From an uncultured Terriglobus sp. (GTDB taxonomy: Bacteria > Acidobacteriota > Terriglobia > Terriglobales > Acidobacteriaceae): a DNA stretch of 25,207 bases. Positions 1 to 7,693 of this stretch are shown here, piece after piece (the stretch's first letter is position 1; every line of letters begins with the position of its first letter). A program made the translations under genes and the position numbers. The stretch spans positions 1,741 to 26,947 of the forward strand of contig CALMRM010000205.1 of assembly GCA_937871605.1 (NCBI GenBank), read 5' to 3'. Below the pieces are notes generated by a model, which was given only the letters and a program-made list of their open reading frames with translations, was not told the DNA's origin and did no database searches.

Positions 1-1024
1 ACCAGCGCGTGACGCTCAGTTCCAGATTGCTGCCAAAGGTGAGGTCGACCTTTTGGCCGTTGAAGTAGGGCCGCGCCGGAAATTTGTGGCCGGACAGCTT
101 GCCGATGACGAGATCGAACTTGTACGTGCCCAACTGCGGCAGGAACGGGAAAGGATGGGGACGTGTGCTGCCCAGGCGCAGGTTATAGGTGGGTTCGGCG
201 TTGCTGGAAAACGACCACGGCGCGGAACTGGGACCCCAGAAGATCTCCTGCTTGCCAAAGGAAAGCGCATTGCCCGCTAAGGCCACGCCGGCGTACAGCA
301 ACAGCGGTGTCTGCCGGGTGTACGCCGCGCCGGGTGCTGTTACGGGAAAGGAGCCTGGCGGCAGCGGCGAGTTGAACGTGGGCTCGCCGTCGAGTTGGTT
401 GAAAAGGATGGAGTGCGCAGGGCTGATGCCGGGGGTGCCCGGCACCTGCTGCACCTCTTGCCGCACGTGAAAGAAGAAGCGCCCCGTGCTGCCACGCAGG
501 CTGTACCCGGCCAGACCGCCGGTGCCCTGCGCAAAGGGACGGCCGTAGTCGTCGCGCCACGTCTGGCCGAAGTGGAAGCTGTCGTTCAGCGGTGTGCCGG
601 CGATGGTGCCCGCGCGGGCGTAGATCGATTCCAGCGTCCAGCCGCTTTGGTCGTGGTCCAGCTCGCGGCGCAGCTCGTTGATGAGGGGCTCTGCCTCGCG
701 GTCGAGCGACTCGTTTGATGCGGACGAATCGTAGATGTCTTGCGCCTGGCGCAGCTGGCGCAGGCACTCCTCCCGTGTCCAGGGGCGAATGCTGCTGTTT
801 TGCGAGGGCACGTAGCCCATGGCCGACAGCCGTTCCAGCGCGGGATAGACCCAGCTATCCATGGGCACGTTGACGGTGCCATGGCGGTCGGCATCGGGCA
901 GTAGTACGTCGGCGGAAAGGGAGTGCTCGGCTTGCGTGGCTTGCGCGTGGACTGCCGCTGTAGGAACAAGGGCGAAGAGCGCGATCACGTCGCGTATCCG
1001 CCATCTCCGGGCACCTCCTCGCAT
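1..1024 (-). CDS. Capsule assembly Wzi-family outer-membrane protein (3'-truncated by window edge)
   Basis: The frame opens at an ATG (complement of 1022-1024) and stays open for 341 codons to the left edge, so the C-terminus is missing. A GAAGGAG ribosome site lies about 6 bases upstream. The N-terminus has arginines, a hydrophobic stretch (IALFALVPTAAV) and an Ala-x-Ala-like cleavage site near residue 28, which fits export to the periplasm. Residues 51-66 (VNVPMDSWVYPALERL) followed by GYVPSQ and PWTREEC match the N-terminal region of acidobacterial proteins annotated as capsule assembly Wzi family. That assignment is from memory. Later segments rich in aromatic and alternating residues (FHFGQTWRDDYGRPF, KQEIFWGPSS) fit a beta-barrel. 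Wzi-type barrels hold capsule polymer at the cell surface. The gene is divergent from the SLBB export gene, which supports that role. Confidence 0.8.
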   Translation of the reverse strand, partial: MRGGARRWRIRDVIALFALVPTAAVHAQATQAEHSLSADVLLPDADRHGTVNVPMDSWVYPALERLSAMGYVPSQNSSIRPWTREECLRQLRQAQDIYDSSASNESLDREAEPLINELRRELDHDQSGWTLESIYARAGTIAGTPLNDSFHFGQTWRDDYGRPFAQGTGGLAGYSLRGSTGRFFFHVRQEVQQVPGTPGISPAHSILFNQLDGEPTFNSPLPPGSFPVTAPGAAYTRQTPLLLYAGVALAGNALSFGKQEIFWGPSSAPWSFSSNAEPTYNLRLGSTRPHPFPFLPQLGTYKFDLVIGKLSGHKFPARPYFNGQKVDLTFGSNLELSVTRW

Positions 1025-1100
1025 CCGTGCTCCTTCACCGGCAGGGGTACCCGCCTGCCAAGTATAAGGTTCCCTGCCTTGCCATGCCGCAGGTGATCGA

Positions 1101-1167
1101 ACACGGAGAACACGGAGCTGGACACGGAGAACACCGTGGCCTCGTGCCATCACCGTGCTCTCCGTGT
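1101..1167. repeat. Two 13-bp direct repeats sharing one inverted 3' arm (competing hairpins)
   Basis: ACACGGAGAACAC occurs at 1101-1113 and again at 1122-1134. The 17-base arm at 1151-1167 (CACCGTGCTCTCCGTGT) is complementary at 15 of 17 positions to 1122-1138, and also at 15 of 17 positions to 1101-1117. Either copy can therefore form a stem with the same right arm. The element lies between the divergent Wzi-like and SLBB genes. The sequence resembles the CTCCGTGT-type dispersed intergenic repeats I recall from environmental bacterial genomes, but I cannot check copy number here. Confidence 0.6.
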
Positions 1168-1221
1168 TGAAACAGAAACCTACACGCAATGCTGGGTAGT
1201 AGGTGTTGGCCGGCACCTTGC

Positions 1222-1227
1222 TATGCT
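1222..1227 (+). promoter_or_regulatory. Possible -10 element (TATGCT) ahead of the SLBB export gene
   Basis: TATGCT lies 65 bases upstream of the chosen start and matches four of six bases of the sigma-70 -10 consensus. I do not see a good -35 hexamer at 16-18 bases. The call rests on position in the divergent gap and on the same hexamer recurring ahead of the Wzz gene at 12174. Confidence 0.2.
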
Positions 1228-1292
1228 GATGCTTGCGCGGCGAAACAGCAGGATGGTGCTGCCCAGAGCGCATTTCAGCAACGGAAGTACGC

Positions 1293-4031
1293 ATGCCCGC
1301 ATTCCCCACGCCCCGCCTTCTGATCGCGCTCGCCTCCTTGTGCCTCCTGCCGTCGTTACCGCTGTACGGGCAAACGTCGCTGGACAATCTGTTTGGGGGC
1401 GGGCAAACGGACAGCCAGCAGCAGCAGCGCAATGCAGCCCAGCCGGACCCGGCAACTACACCTTCCACGAACCCCTTGCCCACCGGCCCGCGCACCCTGG
1501 TACAGCAGGACCCGACGCAGACCACCAACCAGCAGATGCACCAGACGCAGCAGACGCAATACCAGATGCAGCAGCAGCGCCCCCTGCAGGAGCTGCCAAG
1601 CGAACTGACAGGGTTTCAGCGTCTGGTGGCAGCTTCGCTTGGCCGTGTGCTGCCCATCTATGGCGCGTCACTGTTCACCGACGTACCCTCGACCTTTGCG
1701 CCGGTAGACCGCATTCCGGTCACGCTGGACTACGCCATTGGACCGGGTGACGAGCTGCTGGTCCATATTTGGGGCCAGGTCAACCTGGACGGGCGCTTTC
1801 CGGTGGACCGTTCCGGCGACGTATACCTGCCGCAGATCGGCGCGGTGCACGTGGCGGGCATTCCCTTTGGCCAGCTCACAGAGCACATGCGGTCGCAGAT
1901 TCGTCGCAACTTCCGCAACTTCGACATCAATGTGAACATCGGCCAGCTGCGGTCCATCCAGGTGTTTGTGGTGGGCAACTCGCGGCGGCCCGGCAGCTAC
2001 ACGGTCAGTTCGCTCAGCACGCTGGTGAACACGCTGTTTGCCAGCGGCGGCCCCAGCCCCACCGGCAGCATGCGCAACATTCAGGTGCGGCGCGGTTCTG
2101 AGACGGTCACCACCTTCGATTTCTACGACCTGCTGCTCCATGGCGACAAGACAAAGGACGTGCGGCTGCTGTCGGGGGATGTCATCTTCATCCCGCCTGC
2201 TGGGCCAACGGTCGCGGTCGCGGGTGCCGTGAACAATCCGGCGCTGTACGAGGTCAAGCCGGGGGAAACGCTAAAAGCAGTGTTCGACCTTGCGGGCGGC
2301 CTGACCCCGGTGGCGCAGGCAGGGCACGCCCGCGTGGAGCGCATTGGCAACGGGAACGGGCGCTCCGTGGTAGACGTGGACCTGGAGGGCGTAGGTGGTG
2401 CGACACCCGTGTCGAACGGTGACCTGGTGCTGGTCACGCCCATAATCGACCGCTTCAAGGACGCGGTCACGCTGCGCGGCAACGTGGCCGATCCGCGCCG
2501 CTTTGCGTGGTTCCCCGGCATGAAGGTGAAGGACCTGATCCCCGACAAGGAAGTCCTACTGACCCGCGACTACTGGGAGCAGCGCAACCGCTTGGGCCTG
2601 CCGGTGCTCGATTCGACGCCGGACATTCGCCGTTACGGCCCGGACCGTCCGACGGCGCAGTTCTACGGCCAGGGCATCGGCCCGGCCAAACCCGCGTCGC
2701 TGTTTGGGCCGGTGGACGAGAACGGTAACGTGGCGCTGCCGGATAGCGACGCCAACGTGTTTGGCAAGCGCCTGCCGTACACGTCGTTCAACCTGCCGAC
2801 GACGCTGACTACAGGCACGGGCACTACCAGCAACCAGGCAAATAGTAACCAGGCCAACACCAATGACCGCACACGCACCGTTCAGAGCCAGCAGCAGGTG
2901 CAGGACCTGAGTACCAACCAGCAGTATGCCCAGACACAGTCCAGGGCCAACACGCTGGACCAGGAGGGCAATCGCGCGCTCAATGACAGCACCGCCGCCA
3001 ACGGAACGCTGAGTGCGGCTGTGACCGGGGCGGCGAGCCGGTTTCCCGCGAAGAACGCCGTGGTGCTGAACGGACCCGAGGTGGACTGGGCGTACGCGGT
3101 CATCGAGCGGCTGAACCCAGCAGACTTGACGACCAAGCTGGTGCCCTTCGACCTGGGCAAGGCTGTCCTCGACAGTGATCCCGTGGCGAACCTTGCGCTG
3201 CAACCGGGCGACGTGGTGACGATCTTCTCGAAGGCCGATATCCGCGTGCCGCAGATGCAGCAAACCAAGTACGTGCAACTGGAGGGAGAGTTCGCGAAGG
3301 CTGGCACTTACAGCGTGGAGCCCAACGAAACCTTGCAGCAACTGGTGCAGCGCGTGGGCGGCTTTACCCCGGGCGCGTACCTGTACGGCTCACAATTCAC
3401 GCGCGAGAGCACCCGCGTCATCCAGCAGCAGCGGCTGAACCAGTACACGCAGGACCTGGAGCGCCGCATCAAGCTGGCCGAGGCCAATTCCGTGAACAAC
3501 GCGCTCAACCCGCAGGATGAGGTGGCCAACATCGCCGGCCTGCAGAACGCGCGCACCGTGGTCATGCAACTGCGGCAGTTGCAGGCGAATGGCCGCATCA
3601 TCCTCGACATCAAGCCGGACGCGCAATCGCTGGCCGACGTGCCGGACATTCCGCTGGAGGACGGCGACACGTTCATTGTGCCGCAGGTGCCGCAGAGCGT
3701 GGATGTGTTCGGCTCGGTGTACACGCCCAACTCGTTCCTGTACAGGCAACGGCTTCGCGCGGGCGACTACCTGCGCAAGGCGGGTGGCGGCACGCGCACG
3801 GCAGACACGGGCCGCAGCTTTATCGTTCATGCCGACGGCTCCGTGGTGAGTCACCAGTACACGAGCGCGCTGTTCGCTGGCACCTTTGGCGCGGTCAAGC
3901 TGTTCCCGGGCGACGCCATCATCGTGCCGGAGCGGGTGGACAAGCGGCCCCTCTTGCGCAACCTGGTCGACGTAGCCACCATCATCGGCCAGTTTGGCCT
4001 GGGCGTCGCGGCGATCAACGTGCTGAAGTAG
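1293..4031 (+). CDS. Large SLBB-domain polysaccharide export protein (Wza-like)
   Basis: This 912-residue periplasmic protein probably forms or lines the outer-membrane export channel for the polymer. I chose the ATG at 1293 because it is preceded by GGAAG and begins a clean signal peptide (residues 1-26, ending LPLYGQ). An in-frame start 60 bases upstream would add a non-signal leader. There is no lipobox cysteine, unlike E. coli Wza. Residues 33-95 are glutamine/threonine-rich. A Poly_export-type domain follows at about 145-220 (AIGPGDELLVHIWG, then DGRFPVDRSGDVYLPQIG). SLBB-like units start near 222 (VFVVGNSRRPGSY), 307 (VAVAGAVNNPALY), 391 (weak), 660 (YVQLEGEFAKAGTY) and 803 (weak). A second N/Q/T-rich linker lies at about 505-580. 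The C-terminus (890-912) is mildly hydrophobic. The protein is much longer than the roughly 380 residues of Wza, as I recall is common in Acidobacteriota. The gene ends 27 bases from the convergent GT9 stop. Confidence 0.88.
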   Translation: MPAFPTPRLLIALASLCLLPSLPLYGQTSLDNLFGGGQTDSQQQQRNAAQPDPATTPSTNPLPTGPRTLVQQDPTQTTNQQMHQTQQTQYQMQQQRPLQELPSELTGFQRLVAASLGRVLPIYGASLFTDVPSTFAPVDRIPVTLDYAIGPGDELLVHIWGQVNLDGRFPVDRSGDVYLPQIGAVHVAGIPFGQLTEHMRSQIRRNFRNFDINVNIGQLRSIQVFVVGNSRRPGSYTVSSLSTLVNTLFASGGPSPTGSMRNIQVRRGSETVTTFDFYDLLLHGDKTKDVRLLSGDVIFIPPAGPTVAVAGAVNNPALYEVKPGETLKAVFDLAGGLTPVAQAGHARVERIGNGNGRSVVDVDLEGVGGATPVSNGDLVLVTPIIDRFKDAVTLRGNVADPRRFAWFPGMKVKDLIPDKEVLLTRDYWEQRNRLGLPVLDSTPDIRRYGPDRPTAQFYGQGIGPAKPASLFGPVDENGNVALPDSDANVFGKRLPYTSFNLPTTLTTGTGTTSNQANSNQANTNDRTRTVQSQQQVQDLSTNQQYAQTQSRANTLDQEGNRALNDSTAANGTLSAAVTGAASRFPAKNAVVLNGPEVDWAYAVIERLNPADLTTKLVPFDLGKAVLDSDPVANLALQPGDVVTIFSKADIRVPQMQQTKYVQLEGEFAKAGTYSVEPNETLQQLVQRVGGFTPGAYLYGSQFTRESTRVIQQQRLNQYTQDLERRIKLAEANSVNNALNPQDEVANIAGLQNARTVVMQLRQLQANGRIILDIKPDAQSLADVPDIPLEDGDTFIVPQVPQSVDVFGSVYTPNSFLYRQRLRAGDYLRKAGGGTRTADTGRSFIVHADGSVVSHQYTSALFAGTFGAVKLFPGDAIIVPERVDKRPLLRNLVDVATIIGQFGLGVAAINVLK

Positions 4032-4058
4032 GGCGCTCTACTGGACGGTCAGGAGGCC

Positions 4059-5198
4059 TCATTGCACCTGAATGAGGGCTTCGCTCCCGTACGGATCGGG
4101 ACCGGCTGAGATCACGTGCCAAGGCACGCTGGTGCCGCGCGAACGTGCCTCCAGCGCGCGGTCCAGCTCACGCAGCACCAGGTCCGGTGTGACCTGGTGC
4201 ATGCAGCCGTTGAACTGGCAGGGCGCAAAGTCGCGACCGTCATAGCAGGGCCGGCATGCAAAGTCCTGCCCGCCCCAAATGCCAAGGGCTCCCGGCCTGC
4301 GCGGCACCCGGGTTGCCGGGTCGGTGGGGCCAAAGATGCCCAGCAGGCAGGCGGTGCTGAGGCCCGCCATGTGGAGCGGTCCTGTGTCGTGCGTGATGAC
4401 CGCATCGCAGCTGTCGCACGCGCGGATGACCTCTGGCAGTGAGAGTGTTCCGATGCAGTCTGTGTAGGGCACCCCTTCGAAGTGCGGCCGTACCCAGGCA
4501 TCCTCAGGGCCGCCCATCAGGACGAGCTCCCACCCGCGCTGGAGCAGAGCCTGCGCTAAAAGCACATAGCTCGCAACGGGCCAGCGCCGCAGCACCTGCT
4601 CTCCCATGAGGTTGCTGGTGCCACCGGGCGCAAGCATGATGCGTCGCTCCGCAACGGCAGCAGGCAGCGGCGAGGCTGGCAGCGTGTCTGGCCGCACCGG
4701 AGCAGCGCTGCGCGGCCGGTAGCCATCCTCGCGATGGAGCAGAACGCGCTCGTACTCGTCGGTATGGTGACGCCCTGGAATCAGTGTCTCGGACCGCGTT
4801 TTCGCGGAGAGGGCGAGCTTGCGCCGGGCCCGAATCGGCAGCGTGACGAGATGGTAGCGTCGGTCGTAATACAGCGTGGCGCAGAGGTCATAGCGGGTCA
4901 GGAGGACCTTAGCCCAGAACGCGCCCACGGCTCGCACGCGCTCGAGCAGCGAGCCCCGCACAATAGCCCGGTCGTCCACAGGAACGATGTGGATCCAGCC
5001 GTAACAGGCAAGCAGCGGGCGTGCAGCCTTGCCGCAGACCCACGTGATGTCGTAGCCCGCGTCGTACAGCGCACGCGCCGCAGGAATGGCCATGATCACA
5101 TCGCCAATCTGGCCGAACTTTACGATGAGGGCTCGCCGAGGGGCTGCACGTTCGGGAGCAGCTTCAGATTTTGTGCCGGAGGAGACGCTCACAGACAA
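4059..5198 (-). CDS. Glycosyltransferase family 9 (heptosyltransferase-like)
   Basis: The 379-residue product resembles ADP-heptose:LPS heptosyltransferases (GT9, GT-B fold), which transfer a sugar from a nucleotide donor at the cytoplasmic face of the membrane. The N-terminal nucleotide-fold motif is KFGQIGDVIMAIPAARAL (about residues 26-43). The C-terminal half has LAPGGTSN and the donor-site signature HDTGPLHMAGLSTACLLGIFG, then a cysteine-rich tail (ACRPCYDGRDFAPCQFNGC) common in this family. The start is not ATG. TTG at 5198 has AAAGG seven bases upstream, and GTG at 5192 is an equally plausible alternative. The gene lies 36 bases downstream of a methyltransferase on the same strand, so the two are probably co-transcribed. 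The acceptor sugar cannot be read from sequence, and heptose is not implied. Confidence 0.85.
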   Translation of the reverse strand: MSVSVSSGTKSEAAPERAAPRRALIVKFGQIGDVIMAIPAARALYDAGYDITWVCGKAARPLLACYGWIHIVPVDDRAIVRGSLLERVRAVGAFWAKVLLTRYDLCATLYYDRRYHLVTLPIRARRKLALSAKTRSETLIPGRHHTDEYERVLLHREDGYRPRSAAPVRPDTLPASPLPAAVAERRIMLAPGGTSNLMGEQVLRRWPVASYVLLAQALLQRGWELVLMGGPEDAWVRPHFEGVPYTDCIGTLSLPEVIRACDSCDAVITHDTGPLHMAGLSTACLLGIFGPTDPATRVPRRPGALGIWGGQDFACRPCYDGRDFAPCQFNGCMHQVTPDLVLRELDRALEARSRGTSVPWHVISAGPDPYGSEALIQVQ

Positions 5199-5234
5199 GC
5201 CTGCACCTTTCCACTCGAGCCGTAGTGCTGCGTG

Positions 5235-5918
5235 TCACTGGGTACGCCGCTGGCCAAAGACATGATCTTCAAATCCCATGACATACCAAAGACCTGTTAC
5301 CGGCAGCGTTCCGGTGAGTGCGCGTCGCAGAAAGGCAACCGGCAAGACGGCAAGACCGATCATCTCGCGGACAAAGGAGCGCGAGCGGCCCGCATGGACG
5401 ACCTTTACGCCGTTGGCAAGCAGCACGTTCGCGATCTCACGTACCTCTGGCACGTGGACGTGAGTTTCATCGTCGCAAAATTGCAGCGTGCCTACCGCTG
5501 AGGGTAGCGCCAGGCTTCGCACCGAGGGGAAGGCAATCCAGATGTACCCACCAGGCTTCAGTTTTGAGCACAGGGCTGCCAGCACCTCGCCGGAGTTCGT
5601 CATGTGTTCCACCACGTGGTGCAGGATGATGTAATCGAAACTCGACTCCGGTATCTCCGCATAGCCACCGCCGTCCACGTCCACTGGATAGAAGGCGTCC
5701 ATGATGGCCAGATCGCTTTCTGTGTTGTTGTGGATTTCAATGTCCGCGCCTGCATAAAAGCAGTCTGGAAACCACTGCTTTGTTTGGGTGGGCGAGTGAT
5801 TGCCACACCCTACATCGAGAATGCGAAGACCTTGCTTGGGAAGCTTATGTCGAGGGTACAGAAATTTTGTGGGGCGTATATGCATTCCCAGTCGAAACTT
5901 CAACGGCTTACACTCCAA
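5235..5918 (-). CDS. Class I SAM-dependent methyltransferase
   Basis: The SAM-binding glycine motif is LDVGCGN (residues 34-40 from the TTG start). An acidic residue after the next strand (YAGADIE) would bind the SAM ribose. Motif IV/post-IV reads FDYIILHHVVEHM, followed by LKPGGYIWIAFPS. These are standard for Methyltransf_11-type enzymes. The likely substrate is a sugar or repeat unit of the local polysaccharide, inferred only from neighbours. The start is uncertain: the longest frame opens with TTG at 5918 and no clear ribosome site, while ATG at 5885 would remove 11 residues. It sits between the Wzy-like polymerase upstream (119-bp gap) and the GT9 gene downstream (36 bp). Confidence 0.82.
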   Translation of the reverse strand: MECKPLKFRLGMHIRPTKFLYPRHKLPKQGLRILDVGCGNHSPTQTKQWFPDCFYAGADIEIHNNTESDLAIMDAFYPVDVDGGGYAEIPESSFDYIILHHVVEHMTNSGEVLAALCSKLKPGGYIWIAFPSVRSLALPSAVGTLQFCDDETHVHVPEVREIANVLLANGVKVVHAGRSRSFVREMIGLAVLPVAFLRRALTGTLPVTGLWYVMGFEDHVFGQRRTQ

Positions 5919-6037
5919 CGCAGCTGCAGGTACACAACATTACATCATGCCTCTGTGCTGCCTGGTGAGTACGCGGTTGTGCCGCATGCAGTGCAACCGC
6001 ACGCGCTGTGCTTGCCACAGGTGGCATGTGCAAGCTG

Positions 6038-7357
6038 CTACGCCCGTGCCGGAAATACCAGAACACGTACCTTGAGGTACAGCCATGCCAACAAAAACAA
6101 GCCGCAGAAGGCATAAAGGCTTGGCAAGGTAAGGCTGGTGTTCAGACAATTTGCCAGCATCAGGACGGACGTGTAGGAGAACGCCCGCATAAAGGACGGT
6201 CCACCCTCCCAGAATGACGACTTGACACCATCGTCCGCCCGCCGTGCAAGCATGCCCATCGCCAGCCCGAACAGGATGATGCCCAGCAAGCCGAAGTTGA
6301 AATAGCACTCGCCAAATTGCCCTGGCTTTAAGCCCGGGTGCGTCTCTGTATCCAGGCCCACAACCTTGCCAGTGGCAACACCAAAGGTCCAGGATTCGCG
6401 GAAATCGGAAATGCCGCGAGGGACAAACGCGAGCAAGCCAGCAAGGTAACTTTTGCCAAGCCACAGGTGCTGATCCCAACGCGAGTACGTCCAGGCAAAG
6501 TCCCGAAGGTCGCTGAAATTGTTGCCAAAAAACAGCAGCACCAGCAAAGACGTGACAAAGGCGACGGGGGAGTACTCCCCGTCTCGAACACTGCCCAGGT
6601 AGAACACGAGCAAGATGGCACAACTGCTGCCGATCAGAACGCGAGACAGGCTGATTGTGTTGCGACGCTGAATGATGTAACAGAGAGCCACGTTAAGGCA
6701 GGCGTAGACAATATTTCCACGCTGGCCGAAGAACAGCAGCCCGGCGAGTAGGAGGCAGGCGGAGGCTAGCAGCACCTTTTCCTTTGTCTCCATATACCGG
6801 GCCAGGCAGTGTGCCACAACAATCATCGAGGCGAGCGCCACAATCTGCACAGCGGGCCGAACACCGGGATGCTCAAAGGTGTATGCCCGCAAGTTGAACC
6901 CAAAGCCCTCGGCTTTAAAGTACAGCGCCAAAATGAGCAACTGCATCGACAGGCATACCACGGTAAGAAACAACAGCAACTCGCGGGTAGACATCAGCAC
7001 CATCGAGCATCGGGGAGCCACATCCACCAAGCGGGCCACTGTCTTGCGCAATCCAACACCCAAGTGGAATCTCCACAGGTTTCCGCCTAAAAGCAGAGCA
7101 AAGAAGCCGGCCATTGTCATCGCAAACACCACGGGCGTACTTGCAACGACACCATAGAAGTCGTTACCGGTGATCAGCGCATTAAGCGGATTGCTTGCAA
7201 ACGGCAACATCAGCATGTACGGGACAACGCAGAAAATCAGCAACTGCGCATGCCAGAAATCGATGCGGTAACCCTTGCGGTAGCAGGTGCGGTAATACGA
7301 CACGGCAAAGGTTACGAGCGCAACCAGATCGAGAACATACAGCATTCGAGGCATCAT
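6038..7357 (-). CDS. O-antigen/EPS repeat-unit polymerase (Wzy-like integral membrane protein)
   Basis: The 439-residue product is almost entirely hydrophobic helices, roughly ten to twelve, with an arginine-rich cytoplasmic turn (YYRTCYRKGYR) near residue 21 and a periplasmic-type loop late in the protein (about 290-345, DLRDFAWTYSRWDQHLW to SWTFG). Long helices with one larger hydrophilic loop in the second half are typical of oligosaccharide repeat-unit polymerases. Wzy sequences are very divergent, so topology and context carry the call. Wzy joins lipid-linked repeat units at the periplasmic face of the inner membrane. ATG at 7357 is followed directly by a second ATG, and GAGAG lies just upstream. 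It is the first gene of the minus-strand block and divergent from the flippase gene, its expected functional partner. Confidence 0.75.
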   Translation of the reverse strand: MMPRMLYVLDLVALVTFAVSYYRTCYRKGYRIDFWHAQLLIFCVVPYMLMLPFASNPLNALITGNDFYGVVASTPVVFAMTMAGFFALLLGGNLWRFHLGVGLRKTVARLVDVAPRCSMVLMSTRELLLFLTVVCLSMQLLILALYFKAEGFGFNLRAYTFEHPGVRPAVQIVALASMIVVAHCLARYMETKEKVLLASACLLLAGLLFFGQRGNIVYACLNVALCYIIQRRNTISLSRVLIGSSCAILLVFYLGSVRDGEYSPVAFVTSLLVLLFFGNNFSDLRDFAWTYSRWDQHLWLGKSYLAGLLAFVPRGISDFRESWTFGVATGKVVGLDTETHPGLKPGQFGECYFNFGLLGIILFGLAMGMLARRADDGVKSSFWEGGPSFMRAFSYTSVLMLANCLNTSLTLPSLYAFCGLFLLAWLYLKVRVLVFPARA

Positions 7358-7693
7358 GCAGCTCTCAATCCTGTCTGTCTAAACGGCTCCGCACTACCAA
7401 CCACATGCATGGAGGCGCAGCGCACAGGTGTCTTCATAAGCGTACCTGAGAAAGCCTACCTGTTGTGCTGTCGCTTCCGGCGGCGAAGCTGGCCCTCCAT
7501 GTGCGGTGTGGCGCGGCGCGGACGGTGCCTGCGATAGCGATGGTGGACATACTCGGAGAGGCCACCTGGGTTGTACCCAAGCAGTACTGCATCTTTACCT
7601 ATCGTGCGGAGTAAACTAGCGAGCAGGTTTCCAGTCATCTCTGTGTCTTTACTTCTTTCTCACCGCGTTGCAACCGGCGACGAACCTCGCGCA
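7358..7693. other. 336-bp divergent gap between Wzy-like and Wzx-like genes
   Basis: No recognisable gene family is encoded here. Promoters for both outward-facing blocks should lie in this interval. I looked for paired -35/-10 hexamers and found none convincing: TTGTAC at 7571 has only TTTACC at 17 bases. The region contains one possible short minus-strand frame, listed separately. Confidence 0.5.
7456..7638 (-). CDS. Possible small basic protein, unknown function (weak)
   Basis: A 60-codon frame runs from ATG (complement of 7636-7638) to a stop, upstream of and on the same strand as the polymerase gene. The N-terminal half (MTGNLLASLLRTIGKDAVL, then GYNPGGLSEYVHHR) looks somewhat protein-like. 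The C-terminal third is unusually rich in arginine and histidine, which is common in chance frames of GC-rich DNA. A purine-rich stretch precedes the ATG, but there is no clean Shine-Dalgarno sequence. It could be a leader peptide, a gene remnant or chance. Confidence 0.15.
   Translation of the reverse strand: MTGNLLASLLRTIGKDAVLLGYNPGGLSEYVHHRYRRHRPRRATPHMEGQLRRRKRQHNR

Noticed and set aside
183..969. Closed minus-strand frames (for example 183-767 and 586-969) that begin and end within the first kilobase
   Set aside because: The frame starting at 1024 and open to the edge encodes a signal peptide and Wzi-like motifs. The others are Arg/Pro-rich out-of-frame readings of the same DNA.
2556..3341. 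Minus-strand frame of 261 codons
   Set aside because: It is antisense to the SLBB gene, has no recognisable motif and has the composition of a mirror frame.
4053..4060. Palindrome GAGGCCTC between the SLBB and GT9 stops
   Set aside because: An 8-base palindrome is too short for a terminator and is expected by chance.
6010..6034. Inverted repeat GCTTGC...GCAAGC after the Wzy-like gene as a terminator
   Set aside because: The stem is short with a bulge, and no T-run follows on the minus strand.
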